Shown here: positions 35,101 to 43,128 of the stretch, piece after piece
Layout: each line of letters starts with the position of its first letter
How positions within the stretch are numbered: the first letter of the stretch is position 1
Origin: Aureibaculum marinum
GTDB taxonomy: Bacteria; Bacteroidota; Bacteroidia; Flavobacteriales; Flavobacteriaceae
Reading direction: 5' to 3'
Assembly: GCF_003813905.1 (NCBI RefSeq)
Contig: NZ_RPFJ01000030.1
Coordinates: 62,001 to 126,000, forward strand
Length of the DNA stretch: 64,000 nt
Made by a program: the position numbers and the translations under genes
Notes under the pieces: model-generated
What the model saw: the letters and a program-made list of their open reading frames with translations, nothing else
Databases searched by the model: none
What the model was told of the DNA's origin: nothing

Positions 35101-35471
35101 TACCACGGCCAGTCGTATTCCGTGTCGGAAGCGGCATGAATGCCTACAAATCCTCCTCCAGCTTGAATGTATCTTTCGAAATTAGATTGCTGACTTTGAT
35201 TTAATACGTCTCCCGTAGTATTTAAAAAAATTACTGCAGAATAGTTTTTTAGTTTTTCTTCGGTAAACCAATTGGAATTATCAGTAGTGTCTACTAAAAA
35301 GCCATGTTCAGCTCCTATTTTAATAATGGCTTTTATACCAGAAGGGATTGAGCCGTGTTTAAAACCAGCTGTTTTAGTAAATACAAGAACTTTTTTGTCT
35401 TTAGATTTTGGGGTACACGAAAAAGCCAAAATTAAAGTAATAATGGCTATTAGTTTTAGGGTTGATTTCAT
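32124..35471 (-). CDS. Multidomain lipoprotein: ThuA, GSDH beta-propeller, PKD, cytochrome c, CBM-like
   Basis: 1115 residues with a lipobox (LAFSC, C19). Domains in order: ThuA-like (about 28-245, VLVFTKTAGFKHGSIP, GGGFVGIHAASDTEYDWPWYG); glucose/sorbosone dehydrogenase beta-propeller (about 258-690, EDGLLGLAVDPNF, CCHSGGVLEFGPDGNLFIGIGDN, RNPFRLSIDSKTGFLYWGDVG); PKD (about 700-785); class I cytochrome c with haem motif CKACH at 857-861 and distal Met in MMVAHP; and a C-terminal CBM6-like beta-sandwich. It suggests a periplasmic or surface sugar-oxidising enzyme passing electrons to its own haem. It follows purM by 14 bp; TACATTTG in the purM tail (35494-35501) may be its own -7 element. Substrate unknown. 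Confidence 0.88.
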   Translation of the reverse strand: MKSTLKLIAIITLILAFSCTPKSKDKKVLVFTKTAGFKHGSIPSGIKAIIKIGAEHGFLVDTTDNSNWFTEEKLKNYSAVIFLNTTGDVLNQSQQSNFERYIQAGGGFVGIHAASDTEYDWPWYGNLVGAYFVNHPKIQEATLNVTDITHISTQHLKSTWVKTDEWYNFKDINPNINVLLKIDENSYSGGTNANNHPMSWYHNYDGGRAFYTGIGHTNETYQDSLFLSHLSGGIQYAIGDNILDYGKATTEKIPNENRFVKTVLDFNLDEPMELDEVPGKGILFIERRGNIKFFDFKENKTKEIAKIDVFYGNEDGLLGLAVDPNFEQNNWIYLFYSKPGDEPLQHVSRFDLVNNELHLNSEKILLEIPVIRECCHSGGVLEFGPDGNLFIGIGDNTNPFESNGYAPIDEREGRALWDAQKSAANSNDLRGKILRIKPEPDGTYSIPEGNLFSKGTPKTRPEIYIMGNRNPFRLSIDSKTGFLYWGDVGPDAGKDNPNRGPKGMGEFDQAREAGFYGWPYTRGNNQAYNDFDFATNTSGPKFDPNDIINNSPHNTGIQKLPPIKESQIWYSYDASEEFPWLGIGGVNPMSGPVFHKDDFPNAKSTFPEYFENKLFVYEWMRDWIYIVTLDDEYNYVKADAFMPSTEFSHPMDMIFGSDGNLYTLEYGQAWNKRNMDARLSRIEYIEGNRKPIATIENDHTIGGEPLTVKFRGDKSEDYDNDELTYEWSYNNKVQSTEKNPTFTFDKIGTYNVELKVTDQFGESSTAISKILVGNDIPEIEITTNNSNPYYWKGRSVNYSISVTDKQDGSTLNNTIDHKNVKVSLNYIPQGKDIVKATIGHQQIIDPEGKTIIENGDCKACHAIDTKVNGPSYKEIANKYSKKDIGYLIDKILNGGSGVWGETMMVAHPTLSTSDANKIVDYILSLKLESNTTKLLPLDGTLTFNEHNNKDKNGVYILTVTYKDKGKKGLENAELIARKQLVFKSPYIETQKANEKSEGLNNWKAKDSQVLGGIKDNTFLKFNKIDFNGLKSIDFSAYFAQNYNYNGTIELRIGSKTGKLIGKTNLNYFNKKDSKIKNYNIKIVPTNEVADLFLVFKNKTNKKQYICNAHALQLNY

Positions 35472-35485
35472 TTGTGGATTGATGG

Positions 35486-36655
35486 TTAATACACAAATGT
35501 ACCAAATTCACTTTTAATAGTTAGTTTTTTAGTTAAAGAGGATTCAACTTTTCCAATAATTTGAGCATCAACACTATAGGATCTTGAAATTTTTATAAGG
35601 TCTGCTGCAATTTCTTCAGGTACATATAATTCCATTCTATGTCCACAATTAAATACTTGATACATTTCTTTCCAGTCTGTATTTGATTGTTTTTGAATTA
35701 GTTGAAAAAGAGGAGGGACATCAAATAAATTATCTTTAATTATGTGTAAATTATCTATAAAATGTAGAATTTTTGTTTGAGCTCCACCACTACAATGTAC
35801 CATTCCATGTATTTGAGAACGATAATTTTTTAAAATCTCTTTAATAATCGGAGCGTAGGTTCTGGTAGGTGAAAGTACCAATTTACCCGCATTTATAGGA
35901 GAATTTTCTACAGTATCTGTAAGTTTTACATTTCCAGAATATACTAAATCTTCAGGTACAGCGTGGTCGTAACTTTCAGGATATTTTTGGGCTAAATATT
36001 TACTAAATACATCGTGGCGGGCAGAAGTGAGGCCGTTACTTCCCATGCCACCATTATATTCAGATTCGTAAGTGGCTTGTCCAAAAGAAGACAATCCAAC
36101 AATAACATCACCTGCTTTTATATTAGCATTGTCAATGACATCACTACGTTTCATTCTGGCAGTAACTGTTGAATCTACAATAATTGTTCTCACCAAATCG
36201 CCAACATCTGCTGTTTCTCCACCTGTTGATTTTATTGTAACACCATGTTTGCCTAAATCAGTAATAAGTTCTTCAGAACCATTGATAATGGCAGAAATAA
36301 CTTCGCCAGGAATTAAATTTTTATTTCGTCCAATGGTTGAAGATAGCATGATATTGTCAGTTGCTCCTACACATAATAAATCGTCAATATTCATTATTAG
36401 AGCATCTTGGGCAATACCTTTCCAAACTGAAATATCGCCAGTTTCTTTCCAATACATATAGGCCAAAGACGATTTTGTTCCTGCACCATCGGCATGCATA
36501 ATTAAGCAATAATCATCATCATTAGTTAAATAATCAGGCACAATTTTACAAAAAGCTTTAGGGAAAAGACCTTTGTCAATATTGCTAATGGCTTTGTGCA
36601 CATCTTCTTTTGATGCTGAAACTCCTCTAAGGTTATATCGTTGATCTTTAGTCAT
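35486..36655 (-). CDS. purM: Phosphoribosylformylglycinamidine cyclo-ligase (AIR synthase)
   Basis: 389-residue PurM of the longer Bacteroidota type, closing FGAM to AIR with ATP in purine synthesis. Conserved features are the glycine-rich HADGAGTKSSLAY, the ATP-grasp-like GATDNIMLSSTIGRN region, GGETADVGDLVRTIIVDST and VHCSGGAQTKILHF. Bacterial short PurM begins similarly and is about 345 residues. It starts 51 bp after the retropepsin gene and does not sit among other pur genes. Confidence 0.9.
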   Translation of the reverse strand: MTKDQRYNLRGVSASKEDVHKAISNIDKGLFPKAFCKIVPDYLTNDDDYCLIMHADGAGTKSSLAYMYWKETGDISVWKGIAQDALIMNIDDLLCVGATDNIMLSSTIGRNKNLIPGEVISAIINGSEELITDLGKHGVTIKSTGGETADVGDLVRTIIVDSTVTARMKRSDVIDNANIKAGDVIVGLSSFGQATYESEYNGGMGSNGLTSARHDVFSKYLAQKYPESYDHAVPEDLVYSGNVKLTDTVENSPINAGKLVLSPTRTYAPIIKEILKNYRSQIHGMVHCSGGAQTKILHFIDNLHIIKDNLFDVPPLFQLIQKQSNTDWKEMYQVFNCGHRMELYVPEEIAADLIKISRSYSVDAQIIGKVESSLTKKLTIKSEFGTFVY

Positions 36656-36705
36656 GTTATTGGTTATGTATTCGTTTTAACCTGTAATATAGATAGGTTA
36701 AGTTA

Positions 36706-37149
36706 CTATTTACAGAGATATAATTTTCTCTTTTTATAATCTATAATTGCATTACCTTCATCTAAAACATCAGCACCAATTATTCCATTTACGGGTTTGG
36801 CATCTTGTTTTGTTAGGGCATTATTGATGTGTGATAAATCAATGAGCACTAAAGGGACTTTTTTAATTTTAAAGTCGCCTATTTTAATGTTATTTTTTTT
36901 AGAAATTTGAGTGTCAATTTCTTCCGGACCTGCACCGGCTGCTTTATGTTCTGATACTTCCGTTTTTAATTTAAATTTTTCAATTTCATCAAAACCAACA
37001 CATGAGTTTGAAGCTCCAGTATCTAAAATAAATCGTCCTTTTTTACCATTTATTTTAGCTTTTATTTCAAAATGATTAGTGGCAATTTTTTTTAATTTAA
37101 CACTAATATAATTTTTATTAATTAAAAAATCTTTTAAGCTCATGCTCAT
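36706..37149 (-). CDS. Retropepsin-like aspartic protease
   Basis: 147-residue protein with a single retropepsin fold: active-site FILDTGASNSCVG near residue 41 and the flap/second-half hydrophobic GIIGADVLDEGNAIIDY. Such one-domain proteases work as homodimers. No signal peptide is clear, so it is probably cytoplasmic. It follows pheS by 2 bp on the same strand. Substrate unknown. Confidence 0.85.
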   Translation of the reverse strand: MSMSLKDFLINKNYISVKLKKIATNHFEIKAKINGKKGRFILDTGASNSCVGFDEIEKFKLKTEVSEHKAAGAGPEEIDTQISKKNNIKIGDFKIKKVPLVLIDLSHINNALTKQDAKPVNGIIGADVLDEGNAIIDYKKRKLYLCK

Positions 37150-37151
37150 GT

Positions 37152-38183
37152 TTAAATAACAGATTTAAATTGTTCTAAAAATCGAATATCATTTTCGAAC
37201 AACATTCTAATATCTGGAATTTGATACAATAACATTGCAATACGCTCTATTCCCATACCGAATGCAAATCCACTATATTTTTCAGGATCAATTTTTGTGT
37301 TACGTAAAACATTTGGGTCAACCATACCACATCCCATAATCTCTAACCAGCCAGTACCTTTTGTAATTTTATAATCGGTTTCTGTTTTTAAACCCCAATA
37401 TATATCAACTTCGGCACTAGGTTCTGTAAACGGAAAATAAGAAGGTCTTAACCTAATTTTAGATTTTCCAAACATCTCTTTTGTAAAATAGATTAAGGTT
37501 TGTTTTAAGTCAGCAAAAGAAACATCAGTGTCAATGTATAAACCTTCTACTTGGTGAAAAATACAATGAGAACGAGCTGAGATGTCTTCATTTCTAAAAA
37601 CACGTCCAGGAGAAATAGTTCTAATTGGAGGTTTATTATTTTCCATAAACCGTATCTGTACTGAAGAAGTATGTGTTCTTAGTAATAAATCTTTTTCTAC
37701 ATTTTTATGTTTTTCAACAAAAAAAGTGTCTTGCATATCTCTTGCAGGATGATATTCAGGTAAATTTAATGCGGTAAAGTTATGCCAATCATCCTCAATT
37801 TCTGGACCTTCAGAAATGGTAAATCCAATACGAGAAAAAACATCAACAATTTGATTTTTTACAATAGAAATTGGATGTCTTGCCCCCAATTCAATAGGTT
37901 CGGATGGTCTAGTTAAATCGCCATAAATGGATTTTTGTTCATCAGAGTTTTCTAATGATGCAGTTAGCGTTTTAACTTTTTCTTCAGCCGATATTTTTAA
38001 GGTATTTAAGGCTTGACCAAATTCTTTTTTTAGTTTTGGATCTATGTTTTTAAATTCAGCAAATAAGCCTTTTAAAAGCCCTTTGCTTCCTAAATACTTA
38101 ATTCTAAATGCTTCAATTTCTTCTTTGGAAGTTTTATTAAAAGCCTTTACTTCGTTAATCAGTTCTTTTACTTTATCTAACAT
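37152..38183 (-). CDS. pheS: Phenylalanyl-tRNA synthetase alpha subunit
   Basis: Charges tRNA-Phe as an alpha2beta2 enzyme with PheT. I start at [16 protein letters not shown], where homologues begin. An ATG 14 codons upstream stays open but adds non-conserved residues. The N-terminal coiled coil includes [20 protein letters not shown]; class II motifs appear as [22 protein letters not shown] (motif 2) and [19 protein letters not shown] (motif 3). About 343 residues, normal for the family. pheT is not in the window. Confidence 0.95.
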   Translation of the reverse strand: MLDKVKELINEVKAFNKTSKEEIEAFRIKYLGSKGLLKGLFAEFKNIDPKLKKEFGQALNTLKISAEEKVKTLTASLENSDEQKSIYGDLTRPSEPIELGARHPISIVKNQIVDVFSRIGFTISEGPEIEDDWHNFTALNLPEYHPARDMQDTFFVEKHKNVEKDLLLRTHTSSVQIRFMENNKPPIRTISPGRVFRNEDISARSHCIFHQVEGLYIDTDVSFADLKQTLIYFTKEMFGKSKIRLRPSYFPFTEPSAEVDIYWGLKTETDYKITKGTGWLEIMGCGMVDPNVLRNTKIDPEKYSGFAFGMGIERIAMLLYQIPDIRMLFENDIRFLEQFKSVI

Positions 38184-38316
38184 GGATTGTTTAACTTGGA
38201 CTGCAAATTTACTATTTTTAGTCAATAGTGGCGAATACTTTTATATTTATGTGATGAAATTATCTAATTTGTAATTTTTCATTCATTTTCAGACTAAAAA
38301 CCTTCTACAAATTGAT

Positions 38317-38324
38317 TATTTTTG
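38317..38324 (+). promoter_or_regulatory. Candidate -7 element of the first gdhA
   Basis: TATTTTTG fits TAnnTTTG and lies about 42 bp before the ATG. No TTTG -33 element is evident at the expected distance, so confidence is modest. Confidence 0.35.
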
Positions 38325-38365
38325 CTTAGATTTTTTATTAATAACCTCAAAATTTAAACAAGCAG

Positions 38366-39712
38366 ATGATGAAATCTAAAATAGCGGCTTTCATGGAATA
38401 TGTTGAAGCTCGCAACCCTAATGAACCTGAGTTTTTACAAGCCGTAAGAGAAGTAGCAGAAGTTATCATTCCTTTTATAGAAGAAAATCCAAAATATCAA
38501 GGTAAAATGTTGTTAGAGCGAATGGTAGAGCCAGAGCGAACGGTTGTATTTAGGGTGCCATGGATAGATGATAAAGGAAAAATACATGTAAATAGAGGCT
38601 TTAGGGTAGAAATGAACTCTGCTATTGGTCCATATAAAGGAGGACTTCGATTTCATCCTAGTGTTAATTTAAGTATTCTTAAGTTTTTAGGTTTTGAACA
38701 AGTCTTTAAAAACTCTTTAACTACATTGCCTATGGGAGGTGGTAAAGGAGGTGCTAATTTTGATCCTAAAGGAAAATCAGATACAGAAATAATGAAATTT
38801 TGTCATGCTTTTATGAGTGAATTATTTCGTCATTTAGGTGAAAATACAGACATACCTGCTGGTGATATTGGTGTAGGAAGTAGAGAAATTGGGTATATGT
38901 ATGGAATGTATAAAAAATTAAGAAATGAATTTACCAGTGTGTTGACAGGTAAAGGAATGTCTTATGGAGGATCGCTAATTAGACCTGAAGCTACAGGATA
39001 TGGAAATGTTTATTTTGCTCTAAATATGTTAAAAACACGAGATGATAGTTTTGAAGGCAAAACCGTTTTAGTTTCTGGTTCAGGTAATGTTGCTCAATAT
39101 GCTTGTGAAAAAGCGACACAACTTGGAGGTAAAGTTATTGCAATGTCAGATTCTTCAGGTTTTATACTTGATGAAGATGGTGTAGATGCCGAAAAGTTAG
39201 CATTTATTATGGAGTTAAAAAACGTAAAACGTGGGCGTATAAAAGAATATGTAAAAGAATATCCAAAAGCTAAATATTTTGAAGGGATGCGTCCGTGGAA
39301 TGTAAAGGCAGATATTGCTTTGCCTTGTGCTACACAAAATGAATTAGACGAAACAGATGCCAAAAACTTGGTGAAAAATGGATGTATTTGTGTAAGTGAA
39401 GGAGCTAATATGCCTAGTACACCAGAAGCAATTGAAGTGTTTCAAAAAGCAAAAATATTATACGGTGTTGGTAAAGCTTCTAATGCTGGAGGTGTTGCAG
39501 CTTCTGGGTTAGAAATGTCACAAAATGCGTTGCGTTACAACTGGACACGAGAAAAAGTAGATGCCAAATTAAAAGTAATCGTTGATGATATTCATAAATC
39601 ATGTATCAAATACGGCATGGAAAAAGATGGTTATATCGATTATGTTAAAGGAGCAAATATTGCTGGGTTTGTTAAAGTTGCTGACGCTATGTTAGAGCAA
39701 GGTGTGGTTTAA
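38366..39712 (+). CDS. gdhA: Glutamate dehydrogenase, paralogue 1
   Basis: 448-residue hexameric-type glutamate dehydrogenase interconverting glutamate and 2-oxoglutarate plus ammonia. Substrate-binding SAIGPYKGGLRFHPSVNLSILKFLGFEQ, the catalytic region PMGGGKGGANFDPKGKSD, PAGDIGVG and the Rossmann motif VSGSGNVAQY are intact. Compared with the copy at 43129 the N-terminal halves are visibly similar (roughly 60%), but the coenzyme-binding segments differ (SGSGNVAQ against SGFGNVTW). Cofactor preference cannot be fixed by eye. It is separated by a PEP-synthase-like gene from its paralogue. Confidence 0.93.
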   Translation: MMKSKIAAFMEYVEARNPNEPEFLQAVREVAEVIIPFIEENPKYQGKMLLERMVEPERTVVFRVPWIDDKGKIHVNRGFRVEMNSAIGPYKGGLRFHPSVNLSILKFLGFEQVFKNSLTTLPMGGGKGGANFDPKGKSDTEIMKFCHAFMSELFRHLGENTDIPAGDIGVGSREIGYMYGMYKKLRNEFTSVLTGKGMSYGGSLIRPEATGYGNVYFALNMLKTRDDSFEGKTVLVSGSGNVAQYACEKATQLGGKVIAMSDSSGFILDEDGVDAEKLAFIMELKNVKRGRIKEYVKEYPKAKYFEGMRPWNVKADIALPCATQNELDETDAKNLVKNGCICVSEGANMPSTPEAIEVFQKAKILYGVGKASNAGGVAASGLEMSQNALRYNWTREKVDAKLKVIVDDIHKSCIKYGMEKDGYIDYVKGANIAGFVKVADAMLEQGVV

Positions 39713-39871
39713 ATAGAAATATTACTAAGATATTGGACTGAACAGATAAAGAAAATCAATTTTTTAACTAAATTATTAGTGGTCTCGAGGTTTAATATTT
39801 TTTAAACCTGAAACGCTATGTCTTTTAAAGCGAAAGCTATTGCTGGTTTTATCTTTAAATGTATAATTCCC

Positions 39872-39879
39872 TATCTTTG
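39872..39879 (+). promoter_or_regulatory. Candidate -7 element of the PEP-binding gene
   Basis: TATCTTTG is an exact TAnnTTTG match, 18 bp before the ATG. No clear -33 TTTG was seen. Confidence 0.4.
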
Positions 39880-39897
39880 TGTTAAACACATAAATAG

Positions 39898-42800
39898 ATG
39901 TCAAAAAAGACCCTCCCAAACTTAAAAAATTATGTATTTGAAGATTTTCGATTTGAGCAATTAATGCAAAATCGGATTAATAAAGTATTGATTGTATGCT
40001 CTAATTACGATTATTATATGTTGGAGGAAGATGGAAGAATTGATGAGCGTATTTTTAATGAATATACAGCTTTAAATTTAAGGTTTCCGCCTACTTTTTT
40101 ACATGCTAATTCTACTAAAAAAGCATTAAAAACGTTAAGTTCTGACAAGATAGACCTTGTAATTACTTGGTTAGATATTGGTAGTTATAAGGCTTTCGAA
40201 ACGTCGTTACAATTAAAAAAGTCATTTCCTAATGTGCCTATTGCCGCATTAAGTCATTATTCTTCAGAATTAAGAAAGAAAATTTTAAATGAGAATGCCG
40301 GGATTATAGATTATGTCTTTCATTGGAATGGAAATGTAGATATTTTTTTAGCCATTATTAAACTGGCTGAAGATAAGATGAATGCCGATAAAGATATTAA
40401 CGAAATAGGTGTAAAAGCAATTTTGTTGGTAGAAGATTCTCTTCGCTTTTATTCTAGGTATTTGCCAGTAATGTATAAGATTATTCTTAAGCAAACAAGG
40501 TCATTTATGTCAGAAGGCTTAAATGAACATAGGGCTATGAATTTAATGCGTGGGCGACCAAAAATTTTATTGGCTACTAATTATGAAGAAGGATTGGCGT
40601 TATTTGAAAAATACCAAGAAAATTTACTGGGTGTTATTTCAGATGTTAACTATTATAAAGATAAAAAACGTAATCCTGAAGCAGGATTTGAACTTTTAAA
40701 ACACGTTAGAAATTTAGTAAGGTATTTTCCTTTTTTAATACAATCTTCCGATAAGAATAACGAAGCTAAGGCTTTAGAACTAAAGGGTAAATTTTTATGG
40801 AAACATTCAGAAACCATAGAATTAGAAATAAAAAATTACATAACAAAATACTTTTCTTTTGGAGATTTTGAGTTTTGGGATCCTAAACAGCATAAAGTAT
40901 TGGCTACTGTTAAAGATTTAAATGGATTTCAAAAGGCTCTAACCATAGTTACTAAAGAAGCCATAACTTATCATGCAATTAGAAGTGAATATTCAAAATG
41001 GTTACGCTCTAGAGCTCTTTTTCCACTAGCAAATTTATTTCATAATGTTGAATATGACGATTTTCAAGATGCAGAAGAGATTCGAAATTTTTTAATAGAG
41101 GCGATAAAAGTGTATCGAATTTATAGAGCTAGAGGAGTTATATCAAAATTTAATAAAGACAAGTATGATAAATATTTAGGGTTTGCCAGAATTGGAGATG
41201 GAGCATTAGGCGGAAAAGGTCGAGGATTGGCTTTTATAGATTCTTTTTTAAAACGTAACCGTTTATTTAAAAAGTATGATGATGTTATTATTTCAATACC
41301 AAGAACTGTAGTTTTAAGTACAGAAGTTTTTGATGAGTTTATGGAAGAGCATAAACTTTTCAGATTTGTGGCAGATTGTGATGATGACGATGAAATTTTA
41401 AAAGTGTTTATATCAAAACCATTACCAAATTGGGTTAAGGAGGATATAAAAGCATTTTTAAAAGTAACCAAACATCCTATTGCTGTTCGGTCGTCTAGTG
41501 TTTTGGAAGATTCGCATTACCAACCTTTTGCGGGGGTTTTTGCAACCTATATGCTTCCTAAGACAAAATCAAAAAGGATGCTTGAAATGGTTTCAAATGC
41601 TGTAAAATCAGTAATAGCCTCTGCTTTTTTTAAGAATAGTAAAGCATATTTAAAAGCAACATCACATACGCTAGAAGAAAATAGGATGGCTGTTATTTTA
41701 CAAGAAATTACAGGAAAACAATACGGAGATGTTTTTTATCCGAATATTTCAGGTGTTGCAAGATCCATTAATTTTTATCCAATTGGCAATGAAAAACCTA
41801 ATGAAGGAATTGCAAGTATTGCTATGGGGCTGGGAGAAATTATTGTTGGAGGAGGTAAAACATTGCGATTTTCTCCTTATCATCCGAAGAAAATAATTCA
41901 ACTCTCAACTCCAGGGTCTACACAACGAGATACACAACATTATTTTTATGGACTAGATATGAATCCAGATAGCTATATGGCTTCTACTAGTGAATCTATA
42001 AATAAAAAGAAAATTACAATCAGGCAAGCTGAAAAACATGGTTCGTTAAAATTTGTGGCTTCTACTTACGATTTGCAAAATAATATAATACGACCAGGTG
42101 TTATGCATGATGGATTGCGTGTAATAACTTTTGATAATATTTTAAAATATGGAACTTTTCCATTGCCAGAAATATTACAAGAATTGCTGCGTGTTGGTCA
42201 ACGCGAAATGAGAAGTCCTATAGAGATAGAGTTTGCTGTTAAGTTAGATGTGCCTGAAGGAAAACCAAAACATTTTAGTTTTTTACAAATTAGACCTATT
42301 GTTGAAAGTAGTAAAACGTTAAGTAAGTTACCAGAAAATTTCGATGTGGCAGATACTATTATTTATTCAGAAGCTGCTTTAGGTAATGGAAAATATGAAG
42401 ATATTTACGACTTTGTTTATGTGAAGCCAGAAACATTTAATCCTGCCAATACAAGACAAATTTCATTAGCTGTTGAGCAAATGAATAAGAAATTTATAGA
42501 AAATAAAAAAAAATATATTTTAGTAGGTCCAGGACGTTGGGGTAGTAGTGACCCATGGTTAGGTATTCCCGTAATTTGGCCTCAAATTTCTGCAGCAAAA
42601 GTTATAGTAGAAGCTGGACTAAATGATTTTAGGATTGATCCTAGTCAGGGCACACATTTTTTTCAGAATTTAACTTCATTTAATGTTGGATATTTAACCA
42701 TAAATCCATTTTTAAATGAAGGTTTTTTTGATGTTACTTATTTGAATAAACAAGAAGCCCTTTATGAAGATGAATTTCTTAGACATATTCAATTTCAATC

Positions 42801-42930
42801 TCCATTAAGTGTTATCATAGAAGGAAAAAATAATAAAGCAGCAATTTTTAAAGAGGGCTATAAAATTGAAAATGGACAAGGCTTAAAGGAAAGTGAATTG
42901 GATGAGTTGCCTCCAGAGGGTTTTATGTGA
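39898..42930 (+). CDS. Double receiver-like protein with PEP/pyruvate-binding (PPDK N-terminal) domain
   Basis: 1010 residues. An N-terminal receiver-like fold without canonical acidic residues (KVLIVCSNYDYYMLEEDG...IDLVITWLDIG, about 28-155) is followed by a more canonical receiver (about 172-300): VEDS at 178-181, phospho-acceptor-like D249 in GVISDVNYY, and FLIQSSD for the Lys/Ser position. The C-terminal half is the PPDK/PEP-synthase nucleotide-binding domain with AVRSSSVLEDSHYQPFAGVFATY (R531) and FLQIRPIVES. I see no phosphohistidine domain or PEP-utilising barrel, so it is not a full PEP synthase. It lies between two gdhA copies, hinting at carbon/nitrogen balance control. The domain call is firm; the function is unknown. 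Confidence 0.8.
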   Translation: MSKKTLPNLKNYVFEDFRFEQLMQNRINKVLIVCSNYDYYMLEEDGRIDERIFNEYTALNLRFPPTFLHANSTKKALKTLSSDKIDLVITWLDIGSYKAFETSLQLKKSFPNVPIAALSHYSSELRKKILNENAGIIDYVFHWNGNVDIFLAIIKLAEDKMNADKDINEIGVKAILLVEDSLRFYSRYLPVMYKIILKQTRSFMSEGLNEHRAMNLMRGRPKILLATNYEEGLALFEKYQENLLGVISDVNYYKDKKRNPEAGFELLKHVRNLVRYFPFLIQSSDKNNEAKALELKGKFLWKHSETIELEIKNYITKYFSFGDFEFWDPKQHKVLATVKDLNGFQKALTIVTKEAITYHAIRSEYSKWLRSRALFPLANLFHNVEYDDFQDAEEIRNFLIEAIKVYRIYRARGVISKFNKDKYDKYLGFARIGDGALGGKGRGLAFIDSFLKRNRLFKKYDDVIISIPRTVVLSTEVFDEFMEEHKLFRFVADCDDDDEILKVFISKPLPNWVKEDIKAFLKVTKHPIAVRSSSVLEDSHYQPFAGVFATYMLPKTKSKRMLEMVSNAVKSVIASAFFKNSKAYLKATSHTLEENRMAVILQEITGKQYGDVFYPNISGVARSINFYPIGNEKPNEGIASIAMGLGEIIVGGGKTLRFSPYHPKKIIQLSTPGSTQRDTQHYFYGLDMNPDSYMASTSESINKKKITIRQAEKHGSLKFVASTYDLQNNIIRPGVMHDGLRVITFDNILKYGTFPLPEILQELLRVGQREMRSPIEIEFAVKLDVPEGKPKHFSFLQIRPIVESSKTLSKLPENFDVADTIIYSEAALGNGKYEDIYDFVYVKPETFNPANTRQISLAVEQMNKKFIENKKKYILVGPGRWGSSDPWLGIPVIWPQISAAKVIVEAGLNDFRIDPSQGTHFFQNLTSFNVGYLTINPFLNEGFFDVTYLNKQEALYEDEFLRHIQFQSPLSVIIEGKNNKAAIFKEGYKIENGQGLKESELDELPPEGFM

Positions 42931-43128
42931 TATTGTTAATTTTTGTATTTTATTTTGGTGTAAATTGGTAATATGAAAAAATAATTAGCTAAATTTTATC
43001 AATAAAATAATTTAATAATATTATTTTTGTAGTAGGTTTTCGTAATAAAACAAAATATATATTTATACTTTGCGTTTTCAGCATAATGCATCGAGAACCC
43101 GATTATATATCTTTATAAATTTATACTT

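Noticed and set aside
36677-36701. Inverted repeat TTAACCT-N11-AGGTTAA between purM and the retropepsin gene
   Set aside because: The loop is long, there is no T-run and it matches no known element; not enough to call a terminator or operator.
39789-39808. GGTTTAA/TTAAACC hairpin after the first gdhA
   Set aside because: Only 7 bp, AT-rich and without a T-run; could be chance in such AT-rich DNA.
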